From Sediminihabitans luteus (GTDB taxonomy: Bacteria; Actinomycetota; Actinomycetes; Actinomycetales; Cellulomonadaceae): a DNA stretch of 64,000 nucleotides. The notes under the pieces are model-generated. The model searched no databases. It was given only the letters and a program-made list of their open reading frames with translations, and was not told the DNA's origin. Position 1 is the first letter of the stretch. Every line of letters begins with the position of its first letter. The stretch lies in the NCBI RefSeq assembly GCF_002797595.1, contig NZ_PGFE01000004.1, positions 1 through 64,000 of the forward strand, given 5' to 3'. Position numbers and translations under genes: made by a program. Below, one piece after another: positions 18,960-28,945 of the stretch.

Positions 18960-19981
18960 GCGGTCGCCTCGCTCGTCGTCGTTCCGGTCGTGCCCGTCGT
19001 ACCAGTCGTTCCGGTCGTGCCCGTCGTTCCGGTCGTGCCCGTCGTGCCCGCCGTACCGGTCGCGTCCGTCGCCTCGTCCCGCCCGGCGACCGCGTCGCGG
19101 TACAGCTCGGTGAGGGTCGGCCGCACGCGGGCGAGCTCGTGCACGGGCCCGAGCGCGAGGGCCGCGCGCAGCACTCCCTGCTCCGCGCCCTCGGCCGTGA
19201 GCTCGAACACCGTGCGGGTGCCCGCGCCCTCGACGGGGACGGCGCCCGCGACGTCCGCCATCCACGCGCCGGCGGGCGTGCCGGCCGCGGGGCCGTCCAC
19301 GACCCAGCGCGGGCGGCCGACGTCGCGCAGCTCGTCGATCCCGCCGGCGGCGACCATCGCGCCGTCCTTGATGATGCCGACCCGGTCGCACAGCACCTCG
19401 ACGAGCTCGAGCTGGTGGGACGAGAAGACGACGGGCACGCCGCGCGACGCCTGCTCGCGCAGCACGCCGCTCATGACGTCGACCGCGACGGGGTCGAGGC
19501 CCGAGAAGGGCTCGTCGAGCACCAGGATGTCGGGGTCGTGCACGAGCGCGGCCGCGAGCTGCACGCGCTGCTGGTTGCCGAGCGAGAGCTTCTGCACCTC
19601 GTCGCCGCGGCGCTCGGCGACGCCGAGGGTCTCGGTCCAGCGCTCCATCGCGGCGACGGCGTCGGCCTTGGGCAGGCCGTGCAGGCGCGCGAGGTGCACG
19701 AGCTGCTCGCCGACCTTCATCTTGGGGTACAGACCGCGTTCCTCGGGCATGTACCCGATGCGCCGCCGCACGGCGTGGTCGATCGGGCGTCCGTCCCAGC
19801 GCACCTCGCCGCCGTCGGGCGAGAGCACCCCGAGCATGATGCGCATGGTCGTGGTCTTGCCGGCCCCGTTCGAGCCGACGAATCCGAAGATCTCGCCCGA
19901 CCGGACGGAGAAGGACGTCGACCGCAGCGCGGTCACGGACCCGTAGGACTTGGCGAGGGAGTCGATCTCGAGCAGGCTCAT
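18956..19981 (-). CDS. ABC exporter ATP-binding protein (NatA-like)
   Basis: A 341-aa ATPase with FGFVGSNGAGKTTTMRI (Walker A), LSLGNQQRVQLAAALVHDP (signature, with N instead of G), DILVLDEPFSGLDPVAVDVM (Walker B) and a SSHQLELVE switch His. A DUF4162-like C-terminal region follows. The last 45 residues are a Thr-Gly-Thr tandem tail encoded by nine-base repeats at about 18973-19065, just before the overlap with the permease gene. ATG 19981 follows an AAGGT ribosome site. It works with the downstream permease; the divergent-side TetR gene upstream is a candidate regulator. Confidence 0.92.
   Translation of the reverse strand: MSLLEIDSLAKSYGSVTALRSTSFSVRSGEIFGFVGSNGAGKTTTMRIMLGVLSPDGGEVRWDGRPIDHAVRRRIGYMPEERGLYPKMKVGEQLVHLARLHGLPKADAVAAMERWTETLGVAERRGDEVQKLSLGNQQRVQLAAALVHDPDILVLDEPFSGLDPVAVDVMSGVLREQASRGVPVVFSSHQLELVEVLCDRVGIIKDGAMVAAGGIDELRDVGRPRWVVDGPAAGTPAGAWMADVAGAVPVEGAGTRTVFELTAEGAEQGVLRAALALGPVHELARVRPTLTELYRDAVAGRDEATDATGTAGTTGTTGTTGTTGTTGTTGTTGTTTSEATA
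18973..19065 (-). repeat. Nine-bp tandem repeats encoding a (Thr-Gly-Thr)n tail
   Basis: About ten degenerate copies of GTCGTxCCx (+ strand) encode consecutive Thr-Gly-Thr units at the C-terminus of the ABC ATPase. The array keeps frame and ends a few codons before the ATGA overlap with the permease. Confidence 0.75.
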
Positions 19982-20083
19982 GGTGGACCTTCGCGCCGGG
20001 GTGGAGGAACCGGACAATACAAGCACAGTCGTACCGGATCGTGCGAGCGACCCGCCGCGACCGTCGTCAGTCCCGCGCCGTCG

Positions 20084-20725
20084 TCAGTCCCGTGCGTGCT
20101 TGGTCAGCGCCGGCTTGAGCTCGAGGCCCGACAGGCCGTTCCACGCGAGGTTGACCAGGTGCGCGGCGACGTCCGCCTTCTTGGGGCGCTTCGCGTCGAG
20201 CCAGTACTGCCCCGTCAGGGCGACCATGCCCACGAGCATCTGCGCGTACAGCGGCGAGCTGTTCGCGTTGAGCCCGCGCCGCTCGAACTGGTCCGCGAGC
20301 AGGTGCTCGACCTGGGTCGCGACGTCACCGATCAGGCTCGAGAACGTGCCCGTGGCCTGCGCGACGGGGGAGTCGCGCACCAGGATGCGGAACCCGTCCT
20401 CGGACGCCTCGATGTAGGTGAGCAGAGCGAGCGCCGTGCGCTCCAGCAGCACCTTGGGGTGCCCGCCGGCCGAGAGCGCGCCCGTGAGCGCGCCGGTGAG
20501 CGCCTGGACCTCGCGGTCGACGACGACCGCGTAGATGCCCTCCTTGCCGCCGAAGTGCTCGTACACCACGGGCTTCGACACGCCCGCCCGGGCCGCGATC
20601 TCCTCGACGCTCGTGCCCTCGAAGCCCTTCTCGGCGAACAGCCCGCGGCTCACCGCGACGAGCTGCTCGCGGCGCTGGCTCGCGGTCATGCGGGAACGGG
20701 GGCGCTGCTTCGGGTCGGAGGGCAC
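20084..20725 (-). CDS. TetR family transcriptional regulator
   Basis: A 213-aa regulator with an N-terminal helix-turn-helix (SVEEIAARAGVSKPVVYEHF, about residues 36-55) followed by an all-helical ligand domain. A TetR gene between glmU and mfd regions is part of the conserved actinobacterial neighbourhood (M. tuberculosis Rv1019). The start is GTG 20725, giving VPSDPKQRPRSRMTASQRRE as I recall for relatives; ATG 20689 is the alternative. It could control the exporter downstream on the same strand or its own expression. The last 17 bases of the gene region are duplicated immediately after the stop (20062-20095). Confidence 0.9.
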   Translation of the reverse strand: MPSDPKQRPRSRMTASQRREQLVAVSRGLFAEKGFEGTSVEEIAARAGVSKPVVYEHFGGKEGIYAVVVDREVQALTGALTGALSAGGHPKVLLERTALALLTYIEASEDGFRILVRDSPVAQATGTFSSLIGDVATQVEHLLADQFERRGLNANSSPLYAQMLVGMVALTGQYWLDAKRPKKADVAAHLVNLAWNGLSGLELKPALTKHARD

Positions 20726-20938
20726 GGGTCCATCATGCCGTGCCCCGCGTCCGTGCAGCCCGGCGGGACCAGCGGGTGGTTCGTGCCGGACGACGCGTGG
20801 CCGGGCGCCGTCCGCGGTGCGACCTCGTGCGGCGGCCCGTGCCTTGTGGAGGCCCTGTGCGTTCCGGACGCCCCGCCCGCCCGGTGCCCGTGCACGCCGG
20901 GCGACCTGGCAGACTTGGGTCGGACGCCCACCGTCCGG

Positions 20939-21010
20939 TCCGCCTTGGTGTAATCGGCAGCACAAGGGTTTTTGGTGCCCTTGGTCCAGGTTCGAACCCT
21001 GGGGGCGGAG
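20939..21010 (+). tRNA. tRNA-Gln (anticodon UUG)
   Basis: A 72-base cloverleaf. Acceptor TCCGCCT pairs with GGGCGGA; the anticodon stem AGGGT/GCCCT holds loop TTTTGGT with anticodon TTG at 20972-20974; the T arm is CCAGG-TTCGAAC-CCTGG. CCA is not encoded. It ends 24 bases before the glmU start and is probably co-transcribed with it. Confidence 0.95.
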
Positions 21011-21034
21011 CGCACTTCATCGATGGGAGCACAT

Positions 21035-22693
21035 GTGACCGACGCACCTCGACCGACGCCAGCCGCCGTCGTCGTCCTCGCCGCGGGGGAGGGCACGCGC
21101 ATGAAGTCCGCGACCCCCAAGATGCTGCACGCGCTGGGCGGGCGGACGATGCTCGGCCACGCGCTCGTCGCCGCCGCCGAGCTCGAGCCCGAGCGGGTCG
21201 CGGTGGTCGTGCGCCACCAGCGCGACCGCGTGGCCGCGCACGTCGCCGAGGTCGCGCCGTCGGCGCTCGTCGTCGACCAGGACGAGGTCTACGGCACGGG
21301 CCGGGCCGTGCAGTGCGCGCTCGAGGCTCTCGACGCGCGGGCCTTCGCGGCCGCGGTCGCGGACGGCGTCCCCGACGGTCACGAGGGACGCGGCGCGGGC
21401 GAGGGCCTGGTCGGGTCCGTCGTCGTGCTCGCGAGCGACGTGCCGCTGCTCGACGCCGCGACGCTGACCGAGCTCGTGGCGACCCACCACGCCGACGGCA
21501 ACGCCGTCACGATCCTCACCACCGTCGTCGCCGACGCGACCGGGTACGGGCGGATCCTGCGCGAGGAGCACACGGGCGACGTCGAGCGCATCGTCGAGCA
21601 CTCCGAGGCGACCGAGGTCGAGCGCGCGGTGCGCGAGATCAACTCGGGCGTCTACGTGTTCGACGCCGCGGTGCTGCGCGACGGGCTCGCGCGCGTCGGC
21701 AGCGACAACTCCAAGGGCGAGGTCTACCTGACCGACGTCGCGGCGCTCGCGCGTGAGGCTGGCGGGGCGGTGCGCGCCGTCGTGGCCCACGACCCCATGA
21801 CGGTCGAGGGCGTCAACGACCGCGCCCAGCTCGCGGTGCTGCGCGCCGAGCTCAACCGCCGCGTGCTCGCGGCCGCGATGGCCGCGGGCGTGACCGTCGT
21901 CGACCCGGCGACCACCTGGGTCGACGTCGACGTCGAGCTCGCACGCGACGTGACGCTCCTGCCCGGCACGCAGCTGCTCGGCACCACGACCGTCGCCGAG
22001 GGCGCGACCGTCGGGCCGGACACCACGCTCACGGACGTCGAGGTCGGCGCTAACGCGAGCGTCGTGCGCACGCAGGGCAGCCTCGCGGTGATCGGCGAGG
22101 GCGCGAGCGTCGGCCCGTTCGCCTACCTGCGGCCCGGCACGCACCTGGGTGCGCGCGGCAAGATCGGCACGTTCGTCGAGACCAAGAACGCCGAGATCGG
22201 TGCGGGCTCGAAGATCCCGCACCTGTCGTACGTGGGTGACGCGACCATCGGCGAGGAGACCAACATCGGCGCCGCGTCGGTCACGGTCAACTACGACGGC
22301 GTGCGCAAGCACCGCACCGTGATCGGCTCGCACGCGCGCACCGGCGCCGACAACATGTTCGTCGCCCCCGTGAGCGTGGGCGACGGCGCGTACACCGCGG
22401 CCGGGTCCGTGATCCGCCGCGACGTGCCCGCGGGCGCGCTCGGCGTGAGCGCGGGCGCGCAGCGCAACATCGACGGCTGGGTCTCGCGCCGTCGGCCCGG
22501 GACCCCCGCGGCCGAGGCCGCGGCCCACACGAATCCCGAGAACGCCCCCACGTTCGGCGCGCAGGCCCAGGCCCAGCTCGCCGACCACACCGCCGCGGCC
22601 TCCGCGGACAAGCCCACGCCGCCGCCCCCCAGCCCCGGCGTGGATCGAACCCTGCCCGGCATCAGCGGACACACCGAAGGACCGAACGCATGA
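21035..22693 (+). CDS. glmU: Bifunctional UDP-N-acetylglucosamine pyrophosphorylase / glucosamine-1-P acetyltransferase
   Basis: A 552-aa cytoplasmic enzyme making UDP-GlcNAc for peptidoglycan and glycans. The uridylyltransferase domain begins [14 protein letters not shown], with [14 protein letters not shown] (metal/UTP site) and [13 protein letters not shown]. The C-terminal left-handed beta-helix carries [20 protein letters not shown] and [18 protein letters not shown]. The last 60 residues are an Ala/Pro/Gln-rich tail. GTG 21035 is preferred over ATG 21023: a GGGAG ribosome site (21025-21029) lies five bases before it. The stop overlaps prs (ATGA). Confidence 0.97.
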   Translation: MTDAPRPTPAAVVVLAAGEGTRMKSATPKMLHALGGRTMLGHALVAAAELEPERVAVVVRHQRDRVAAHVAEVAPSALVVDQDEVYGTGRAVQCALEALDARAFAAAVADGVPDGHEGRGAGEGLVGSVVVLASDVPLLDAATLTELVATHHADGNAVTILTTVVADATGYGRILREEHTGDVERIVEHSEATEVERAVREINSGVYVFDAAVLRDGLARVGSDNSKGEVYLTDVAALAREAGGAVRAVVAHDPMTVEGVNDRAQLAVLRAELNRRVLAAAMAAGVTVVDPATTWVDVDVELARDVTLLPGTQLLGTTTVAEGATVGPDTTLTDVEVGANASVVRTQGSLAVIGEGASVGPFAYLRPGTHLGARGKIGTFVETKNAEIGAGSKIPHLSYVGDATIGEETNIGAASVTVNYDGVRKHRTVIGSHARTGADNMFVAPVSVGDGAYTAAGSVIRRDVPAGALGVSAGAQRNIDGWVSRRRPGTPAAEAAAHTNPENAPTFGAQAQAQLADHTAAASADKPTPPPPSPGVDRTLPGISGHTEGPNA

Positions 22694-23673
22694 GCAGCTT
22701 CCTCCCCGGCACCAGCGAGCGGTCGCTCGTCCTCGTCTCGGGTCGCGCCCACCCCGAGCTCGCGCGGGACGTCGCGGCCGAGCTCGGGATCGACCTCCTG
22801 CCCACGAGCGCGTACGACTTCGCCAACGGCGAGATCTACGTGCGCTTCGGCGAGAGCGTGCGCGGTGCCGACGTGTTCGTGCTGCAGAGCCACACGTCGC
22901 CCATCAACCAGTGGATCATGGAGCAGCTGCTCATGGTCGACGCCGCCAAGCGCGCCTCGGCCAAGACCATCACGGTCGTCCAGCCGTTCTGGGGCTACGG
23001 GCGCCAGGACAAGAAGCACCGCGGGCGCGAGCCGATCTCCGCGCGCCTGATCACGGACCTGTTCTCGACCGCGGGCGCCGACCGCCTCATGAGCGTCGAC
23101 CTGCACGCGGCCCAGACGCAGGGCTTCTTCGACGGTCCCGTCGACCACCTGTGGGCCATGCCGATCCTCACGGACTACGTGCGCACGCGCGTCGACGTCA
23201 GCAACGTGACCGTCGTGTCGCCCGACGCCGGGCGCATCCGCGTCGCCGAGCAGTGGGCCGCGAAGCTCGGCGGCGGCCCGCTCGCGTTCGTGCACAAGAC
23301 CCGCGACATCACGCGCCCCAACCAGGCCGTCGCCAACCGCGTCGTGGGCGACGTCGAGGGGCGCGACTGCGTGCTCGTCGACGACCTCATCGACACCGGC
23401 GGCACGATCTCCGAGGCCGTCAAGGTGTGCCTCGCGGCGGGCGCGAAGTCCGTCATGGTCGCCGCCACGCACGGCGTGCTCTCCGACCCGGCCGCGCAGC
23501 GGCTCTCGGAGTGCGGCGCGTCCGAGGTCGTCATCACCGACACCCTGCCGATCGCCGCGGACAAGCAGTTCCCGCAGCTCACGGTGCTGTCGATCGCGCC
23601 GCTCGTCGCGCGCGCGATCCGCGAGGTGTTCGACGACGGGTCGGTCACGTCGCTGTTCGACGGCAACGCCTGA
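22690..23673 (+). CDS. prs: Ribose-phosphate pyrophosphokinase (PRPP synthetase)
   Basis: A 327-aa enzyme converting ribose 5-phosphate and ATP to PRPP for nucleotide, His and Trp synthesis. Diagnostic segments: [71 protein letters not shown], and the PRPP-binding loop [15 protein letters not shown]. Translationally coupled to glmU. A 14-bp terminator stem follows 20 bases after the stop. Confidence 0.97.
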   Translation: MSSFLPGTSERSLVLVSGRAHPELARDVAAELGIDLLPTSAYDFANGEIYVRFGESVRGADVFVLQSHTSPINQWIMEQLLMVDAAKRASAKTITVVQPFWGYGRQDKKHRGREPISARLITDLFSTAGADRLMSVDLHAAQTQGFFDGPVDHLWAMPILTDYVRTRVDVSNVTVVSPDAGRIRVAEQWAAKLGGGPLAFVHKTRDITRPNQAVANRVVGDVEGRDCVLVDDLIDTGGTISEAVKVCLAAGAKSVMVAATHGVLSDPAAQRLSECGASEVVITDTLPIAADKQFPQLTVLSIAPLVARAIREVFDDGSVTSLFDGNA

Positions 23674-23693
23674 TCGAGCGCACCGACCGTACT

Positions 23694-23729
23694 CCCGACC
23701 CTGCGCCGTGGTCCCGGCGCAGGGTCGGG
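23694..23729 (+). terminator. Strong hairpin terminator after prs
   Basis: Perfect 14-bp stem (23694-23707 with 23716-23729) around an eight-base loop. It closes the tRNA-Gln-glmU-prs unit. Confidence 0.7.
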
Positions 23730-23823
23730 GATAGGTTGGCTGCGTAGGGGATCTCCCTCATTGACCACCTCCGGCCGGTGCTGCGAGAGTTCCACGATGT
23801 CCACGGACCGAGGAGGGTCACGC

Positions 23824-24987
23824 ATGCGGGTCACGGTGATCGTCCCGACGTTCAACGAGGAGCCGAACGTCGAGGCGCTCGTGCAGCGCGTCGAGAAGGT
23901 CTGCGGCGCGATGGTCGAGTCCGGCGAGGTCGAGATCCTCTTCGTCGACGACTCGACCGACACGACGCCCCAGACCATCGAGCGCGTCGCGGCGGAGTCC
24001 ACGATCGGCGTCCGCATGATCCACCGGGAGAACGGCGAGGGCGGCCTCAGCGGCGCGGTCGTCGCCGGCTTCCAGGCGTCGGACGCCGAGTGGTGCCTCG
24101 TCATGGACGGCGACCTCCAGCACCCGCCCGAGATGATCCCCGTGCTCCTCGAGACGGGCGACGAGAGCCACGCGGACGTCGTCGTCGCCTCGCGCTACGT
24201 GGGCGGCGGCAACGCCGACGGGCTCAGCGGCTGGGTGCGGCACGCGGTGTCGAAGTCGTCGATCGTGCTGGCCCGCTCGATGTTCCCCGTGCGGCTGCGC
24301 GACTGCACCGACCCGATGACCGGCTTCTTCGCGGTGCGTCGCGCGTCGATCGACATGGACGCGCTCAAGCCGCGCGGCTTCAAGATCCTGCTCGAGCTGC
24401 TCACGCGCAACAAGCTCAAGGTCGTCGAGGAGCCGTTCGTGTTCGGCGAGCGGTTCGCCGGCGAGTCCAAGGCGAACCTCGCGCAGGGCCTCAACTACCT
24501 GCACCAGCTCGCGTCGCTGCGCTTCGGGCGCATGTCGCGGTTCGCGATCATCGGCGCGTTCGGCGCGGTGCTCAACCTCGCGATCATGGCCGGGCTCATG
24601 CACCTCGGCGAGAGCTACGTGCTCGCCGCGATCGTCTCGGCCGTCGCGACCATCACGATCAACTTCCTGCTGCAGGAGCGGTTCGTGTTCCACGACCTGC
24701 GGGCGGGGCGGTCCGTGTGGCACCGGTTCGCCGAGTCGTTCGGGTTCAACGCGACCGAGGCCGCGATCCGCCTGCCGTTCCTCATCTGGATCGTCGAGGC
24801 GACGCCCGTGCCGCCGATCGTCGCGCAGGCCGTCACGATCGCCGTCGCGTTCGTGCTCCGCTTCGTGTTCCACTCCCGCGTGGTCTACCGCGCGGGCCGC
24901 ACGCGCCCCGTGAGCCCGCTGCTCGCGGAGGGTGCTGCACGTCTCGACCACGAGGTTTCGCCGCAGGGTGAACCCCGGGTACAGTAG
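23824..24987 (+). CDS. GT2 glycosyltransferase fused to GtrA membrane domain
   Basis: A 387-aa polyprenyl-phosphate glycosyltransferase. Residues 1-230 are a GT-A domain: VTVIVPTFNEEPNVEAL, ILFVDDSTDT, CLVMDGDLQHPPEMIP (DxD metal site), MTGFFAVRRASID, and a dolichol-phosphate-mannose-synthase-like C-terminal segment. Residues 238-365 form a four-helix GtrA domain (FAIIGAFGAVLNLAIMAGL; NFLLQERFVFHDL). Such proteins load a sugar on undecaprenyl-phosphate and may flip it for wall glycan decoration. ATG 23824 follows an AGGAGGG ribosome site. It sits between prs and rplY, apart from the polysaccharide locus, but could supply it. Confidence 0.9.
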   Translation: MRVTVIVPTFNEEPNVEALVQRVEKVCGAMVESGEVEILFVDDSTDTTPQTIERVAAESTIGVRMIHRENGEGGLSGAVVAGFQASDAEWCLVMDGDLQHPPEMIPVLLETGDESHADVVVASRYVGGGNADGLSGWVRHAVSKSSIVLARSMFPVRLRDCTDPMTGFFAVRRASIDMDALKPRGFKILLELLTRNKLKVVEEPFVFGERFAGESKANLAQGLNYLHQLASLRFGRMSRFAIIGAFGAVLNLAIMAGLMHLGESYVLAAIVSAVATITINFLLQERFVFHDLRAGRSVWHRFAESFGFNATEAAIRLPFLIWIVEATPVPPIVAQAVTIAVAFVLRFVFHSRVVYRAGRTRPVSPLLAEGAARLDHEVSPQGEPRVQ

Positions 24988-25252
24988 TCAGGTTGCCTCG
25001 GCGAGGGACGTCTGACGGCCGACACGCGGCGGATCGATAGATCCGTCCCGGGTCCGGCGTGGTCAGGTGGTCGGATATCCGTGATCGACTGGGCGGTCGT
25101 CAGCATCCTGCTGCGCGCTCCGTTCGCGCGTCCGTCATGCGCCCCGCGCCGACGCAACCGCCACGCCCGTGCTGACCACCCTCTCAGGTCGCACGAGCAG
25201 CCGACCGTCCCCCACTGGCGATCGGCCCGCACCGTTCACCGCAGGAGTTCAG

Positions 25253-25855
25253 ATGTCCGAGATCAAGCTTGCCGCCGAGTCCCGCACCGAGTTCGGCAAG
25301 GGCGCTGCCCGCCGCATCCGTCGCGCCGACAAGATCCCCGCGGTCCTCTACGGCCACGGCACCGACCCCGTCCACGTGACCCTCCCGGGCCACGAGACGA
25401 TGATGGCCTTCAAGCACTCGAACGCCCTCTTCTCGATCGAGATCGACGGCGCCAAGGGCCAGCTCGCGATCGCCAAGGACGTCCAGCGCGACCCGGTCCG
25501 CAACATCATCGAGCACGTCGACCTCCTCGTCGTGAAGAAGGGCGAGAAGGTCGCCGTCGACGTCAACGTGCACGTGACCGGCGAGTCCGCTCCCGGCACC
25601 ATCCACGTCGTCGAGACGCAGACGCTCTCGATCGAGGCCGACGCCACCAACCTGCCCGAGTCCGTCGAGGTCTCGGTCGAGGGCCTCCAGGAGGGCGCGC
25701 ACGTCACCGCCGGCGACGTCGAGCTCCCCGAGGGCGCGGTCCTCGTGACCGACCCGACCTACACCGTCGTGACGATCTCCGTCCCGCGCGGCGAGGTCTC
25801 CGCCGAGGACGAGGCCGCCGCCGAGGGCGACGCCGAGGCTCCCGCCGAGGCCTGA
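25253..25855 (+). CDS. rplY: 50S ribosomal protein L25/general stress protein Ctc
   Basis: A 200-aa two-domain L25 (CTC/TL5 type) that binds 5S rRNA. Residues 1-95 hold the L25 fold ([36 protein letters not shown]), and residues 96-190 the beta-sheet TL5 domain. The tail is acidic ([13 protein letters not shown]). ATG 25253 has a CAGGAG ribosome site. The 265-base gap upstream has a perfect 6-bp hairpin at 25030-25045 but no gene I can support. Confidence 0.95.
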   Translation: MSEIKLAAESRTEFGKGAARRIRRADKIPAVLYGHGTDPVHVTLPGHETMMAFKHSNALFSIEIDGAKGQLAIAKDVQRDPVRNIIEHVDLLVVKKGEKVAVDVNVHVTGESAPGTIHVVETQTLSIEADATNLPESVEVSVEGLQEGAHVTAGDVELPEGAVLVTDPTYTVVTISVPRGEVSAEDEAAAEGDAEAPAEA

Positions 25856-25874
25856 GCCCCACCCGCATGACCAC

Positions 25875-25908
25875 CAGGACGCCCGTGCCGTACGGCACGG
25901 GCGTCCTG
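25875..25908 (+). terminator. Perfect 34-base palindromic terminator after rplY
   Basis: Arms 25875-25889 and 25894-25908 give a 15-bp stem with a GTAC loop that is itself palindromic, so the whole 34 bases are a perfect palindrome. It lies between rplY and pth. Confidence 0.7.
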
Positions 25909-25952
25909 TCGTCCCGGGACGTCGGACGGCGTCCCCGCAGCAAGGAGCGCAC

Positions 25953-26549
25953 ATGAGCGACCGCTGGCTCGTCGTCGGCCTCGGCAACCCCGGTCCGCAG
26001 TACGCGGGCAACCGGCACAACGTCGGCCAGATGGTGCTCGACGAGCTCGCGCGCCGCACCGGGGCGACGTTCAAGACGCACCGCTCGCGCGCCGCCGTCG
26101 CCGAGGGGCGCCTCGGCACGCTGCCCGGCGGGGCACCCGGCCCGCGCGTCGTCCTCGCCAAGCCGTCCACGTACATGAACTCCTCGGGCGGCCCCGTCGC
26201 GGGGCTCGCCCAGTACTTCGACGTCCCGGCCGAGCGCGTCGTCGTCGTGCACGACGAGGTCGACATCCCGTTCGGCGACATCAAGCTCAAGGCCTCCGGC
26301 GGGGAGGGCGGCCACAACGGGCTGCGCGACATCACCAAGGCGCTCGGCACGCGCGAGTACGTGCGCGTGCGCGCCGGCGTCGGCCGCCCGCCCGGGCGCA
26401 TGGACACCGCGGACTTCGTGCTCAAGGACTTCTCGGGCGCCGAGAAGAAGGAGCTCCCGTTCCTGCTCGACGACGCCGCGGACGCGGTCGAGGTCGTGAT
26501 CGTCGACGGGCTGCTGGCGGCGCAGGGGAAGTTCCACGGCCGAGCCTGA
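25953..26549 (+). CDS. pth: Peptidyl-tRNA hydrolase
   Basis: A 198-aa enzyme that recycles peptidyl-tRNA by cleaving the ester bond. The catalytic histidine lies in [13 protein letters not shown]; substrate-binding residues are in [30 protein letters not shown] and [15 protein letters not shown] 25953 follows AAGGAG. The rplY-pth pair is conserved in Actinobacteria. Downstream of pth the conserved order breaks: mfd would be expected near here but is 19 kb away, beyond the polysaccharide locus. Confidence 0.97.
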   Translation: MSDRWLVVGLGNPGPQYAGNRHNVGQMVLDELARRTGATFKTHRSRAAVAEGRLGTLPGGAPGPRVVLAKPSTYMNSSGGPVAGLAQYFDVPAERVVVVHDEVDIPFGDIKLKASGGEGGHNGLRDITKALGTREYVRVRAGVGRPPGRMDTADFVLKDFSGAEKKELPFLLDDAADAVEVVIVDGLLAAQGKFHGRA

Positions 26550-26563
26550 GGTGCCGCCCGGCC

Positions 26564-26592
26564 GGGTGAATTCCGGCGGGCCAGGGTGAATT
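26564..26592 (+). promoter_or_regulatory. Paired GGGTGAATT direct repeats before the polysaccharide locus
   Basis: GGGTGAATT at 26564-26572 and 26584-26592, 20 bases start to start (about two helical turns). They lie between pth and the first glycosyltransferase, upstream of a TAGCGT -10-like box (26629-26634). The same heptamer recurs in other intergenic regions of the locus. The function is inferred. Confidence 0.35.
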
Positions 26593-26669
26593 GTCCCCGG
26601 GAGCGCTCGTGCGGGTGGACCGCGCGGCTAGCGTGGCGGTGATCCGCCCTCGAACGCTCCGGGAGACAC

Positions 26670-27854
26670 GTGGCACACGATCGCGACCGCCCGCTGAGCA
26701 TCGCCATGGTCGGTACCCGGGGGGTGCCGGCTCGCTACGGTGGCTTCGAGACGGCGGTCGAGGAGATCGGCACCAGGCTCGCCGCGCGGGGGCACGCCGT
26801 CCGCGTGTACTGCCGACGAGGCAACTCCGAGGCAATGCCGGAGTACCAGGGGATGCGGCTCGTGACGCTGCCCGTGGTTCGGCGACGCTCGCTCGAGACG
26901 CTCCTGCACACCGGGCTCTCCGTCGGCCACCTCGCGAGCCACCGCACCGACGTCGCCTTCGTGTTCAACGCCGCGAACAGCCCCTGGCTCCCCGTCCTGC
27001 GCGCCGCGCGGATCCCCGTCGCGACCCACGTCGACGGGCTCGAGTGGAAGCGCGCGAAGTGGAGCGTGCACGGCCAGCGCTACTACCGGTGGGCCGAGGG
27101 CCGTGCGGTCCGGTGGTCGGACGCGCTCATCGCCGACGCCGACGGGATCGCCCGGTACTACGAGGACGAGTTCGGCGCGCAGACGCGGACCATCGCCTAC
27201 GGCGCGCCCGCGGTTGCGCGCAGCGGGCTCGACCGGCTCGACGAGCTCGGCCTGCGCGCGGGTGGCTATCACCTCGTCGTCGCACGGTTCGAGCCCGAGA
27301 ACCACGTGGACGTCGTGGTCGAGGGATACGTCCGCAGCAGCGCACGGCTCCCGCTCGTGGTGGTGGGCTCGGCCCCCTACTCGGACGCCTACACGGCCAA
27401 GGTCCAGACCCTCGGCGACGACCCGCGGGTCCACCTCCTCGGCGGGGTCTGGGACCAGGAGCTGCTGGACGGTCTCTATGCGGGCGCGGCGTCGTACCTG
27501 CACGGGCACTCTGTCGGCGGCACCAACCCCTCGCTGCTGCGAGCTATCGGTGCGGGGACGCCGACCGTCGCGTACGACGTCGTCTTCAACCGGGAGGTGC
27601 TGCGCTCGGCGGGGAGATACTTCCGCACGCCCGACGACGTCGCCCGTGCGGTCGAGAAGGTCGAGAGCGACCCGGCGTCCGCCCGGAGCGACGGGGCGGA
27701 GCTCTCACGCCGCGCGCGTGACTACGACTGGGACGACGTCGCCGACGGGTACGAACGGCTCGCGCGCGACCTCCTGCTGCGCGACGTGCCGGGCCCGCAG
27801 CGTGCGCGCCGGGCGGCGGGGCGATCTGACGCCCCGGCGGGAGCCCCGTCGTGA
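26670..27854 (+). CDS. Glycosyltransferase, DUF1972/GT4 type
   Basis: A 394-aa GT-B enzyme. The N-terminus (IAMVGTRGVPARYGGFETAV) is the DUF1972 signature found in rhamnosyl- and related transferases of capsule loci. The C-terminal half has a GT4 nucleotide-sugar site (SVGGTNPSLLRAIGAGTPTV, with the acidic position replaced by N). It acts in the cytoplasm adding a sugar to the lipid-linked repeat unit; donor and acceptor cannot be told from sequence. GTG 26670 follows GGGAG. It is the first gene of the locus on this strand and overlaps the next (GTGA). Confidence 0.88.
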   Translation: MAHDRDRPLSIAMVGTRGVPARYGGFETAVEEIGTRLAARGHAVRVYCRRGNSEAMPEYQGMRLVTLPVVRRRSLETLLHTGLSVGHLASHRTDVAFVFNAANSPWLPVLRAARIPVATHVDGLEWKRAKWSVHGQRYYRWAEGRAVRWSDALIADADGIARYYEDEFGAQTRTIAYGAPAVARSGLDRLDELGLRAGGYHLVVARFEPENHVDVVVEGYVRSSARLPLVVVGSAPYSDAYTAKVQTLGDDPRVHLLGGVWDQELLDGLYAGAASYLHGHSVGGTNPSLLRAIGAGTPTVAYDVVFNREVLRSAGRYFRTPDDVARAVEKVESDPASARSDGAELSRRARDYDWDDVADGYERLARDLLLRDVPGPQRARRAAGRSDAPAGAPS

Positions 27855-28945
27855 CCGGTGGGCCGCGGCGCGTCCTGTTCGACGGCTACTGGTTCGGCCG
27901 GGGGCCCATCGCGAACCGGCTCGTCCAGCGCGAGATCGTCCAGGCATGGGCGAGTGCCTTCCCGCACGACGACGTCGTCGTCGCGCTCCGCGGACGCGAG
28001 CCGGAGCGTGCCGTGGACGTCCCCGCCGGCGTGAGGACGGTCCGGACCCGGCTCTACCCGCACGCGCTGTCGAACCTCGTCGAGCTGGGCGCGTTGGCGC
28101 GACGGACCGATGCGGACTGGGTGCTGAGCCACAACTACACGCCGTGGACGCGACGGAGGACGCTGACGTTCGTCCACGACGTGATGTTCGTCGACCACCC
28201 CGACTGGTTCAGCCGTCCCGAGCGCGCCTACTTCTCGCTCATGGTCCCGACGGCCCGACGGGCAGGCGTCATCGCGACGTCGACGGACACGGAGGCCCGG
28301 CGCATCCGTCGGGCGACCCGCGCACGACGCCCCGTCGTCCCGGTGGGGCTCGGCGTCGCGAGGACGCTGACGAGTGCCGAACCGGCCCGACCCGACGGAC
28401 TCGACGGCATCGCCGACTTCGCGCTCTGCGTCGGACGGCTCAACGTCCGCAAGAACCTGGGAGCCGTCGTCGCGGCAGCGCGCGAGAGCCGATGTGTCAC
28501 CGCGGCGTCCCCGCTGCTGGTCGTCGGCAGCGCCGAGCACAGCGGGCAGACGGCGGACCTGCCCGTCGACGTCCGCGAGCTCACGGACTCGGGCGTGGTG
28601 CGATTCCTCGGGCGGGTCACCGACGACGAGCTCGCGTGGCTCTACCGGAACGCCTCCGTCACGGCGTTCCTCTCGAGGGACGAGGGGTTCGGTCTCCCGG
28701 TCGTGGAGGCTCTGACGTTCGGCTCTCCGCTGGTGCTGAGCGACATCGAGGTCTTCCGGGAGGTGGCCGGCGACGCCGCACGGTTCGTGCCGCTCGACGC
28801 ATCCCCTCGAGTCGTCGCGCAGGCACTCGACACGCAGTGGGGTCGGCCGGCGGACGCATCGAGCGTCACCCAGGTGCTCGACCGGTACACGTGGGCCGGC
28901 TGCGTCGCGCGGCTGCGCGCCGCGCTCGAGAGCGTCGACATATGA
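27851..28945 (+). CDS. Glycosyltransferase family 4
   Basis: A 364-aa GT-B enzyme. GYWFGRGPIANRLVQREIV at the N-terminus is the acceptor side; the donor side shows CVGRLNVRKNLGAVVAAAR and the E-x7-E motif in RDEGFGLPVVEALTFG. No membrane segment. It presumably transfers one sugar of the repeat unit. The GTG start overlaps the preceding gene and its stop overlaps the next ATG, so these three genes are one coupled operon. Confidence 0.88.
   Translation: MTGGPRRVLFDGYWFGRGPIANRLVQREIVQAWASAFPHDDVVVALRGREPERAVDVPAGVRTVRTRLYPHALSNLVELGALARRTDADWVLSHNYTPWTRRRTLTFVHDVMFVDHPDWFSRPERAYFSLMVPTARRAGVIATSTDTEARRIRRATRARRPVVPVGLGVARTLTSAEPARPDGLDGIADFALCVGRLNVRKNLGAVVAAARESRCVTAASPLLVVGSAEHSGQTADLPVDVRELTDSGVVRFLGRVTDDELAWLYRNASVTAFLSRDEGFGLPVVEALTFGSPLVLSDIEVFREVAGDAARFVPLDASPRVVAQALDTQWGRPADASSVTQVLDRYTWAGCVARLRAALESVDI

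Noticed and set aside
20062-20095. 17-bp duplication at the end of the TetR gene
   Set aside because: A single small tandem duplication beside the stop codon; no evident function.
20740-21047. Open frames across the tRNA-Gln gene
   Set aside because: They overlap a well-folded tRNA and the glmU start and have no coding character.
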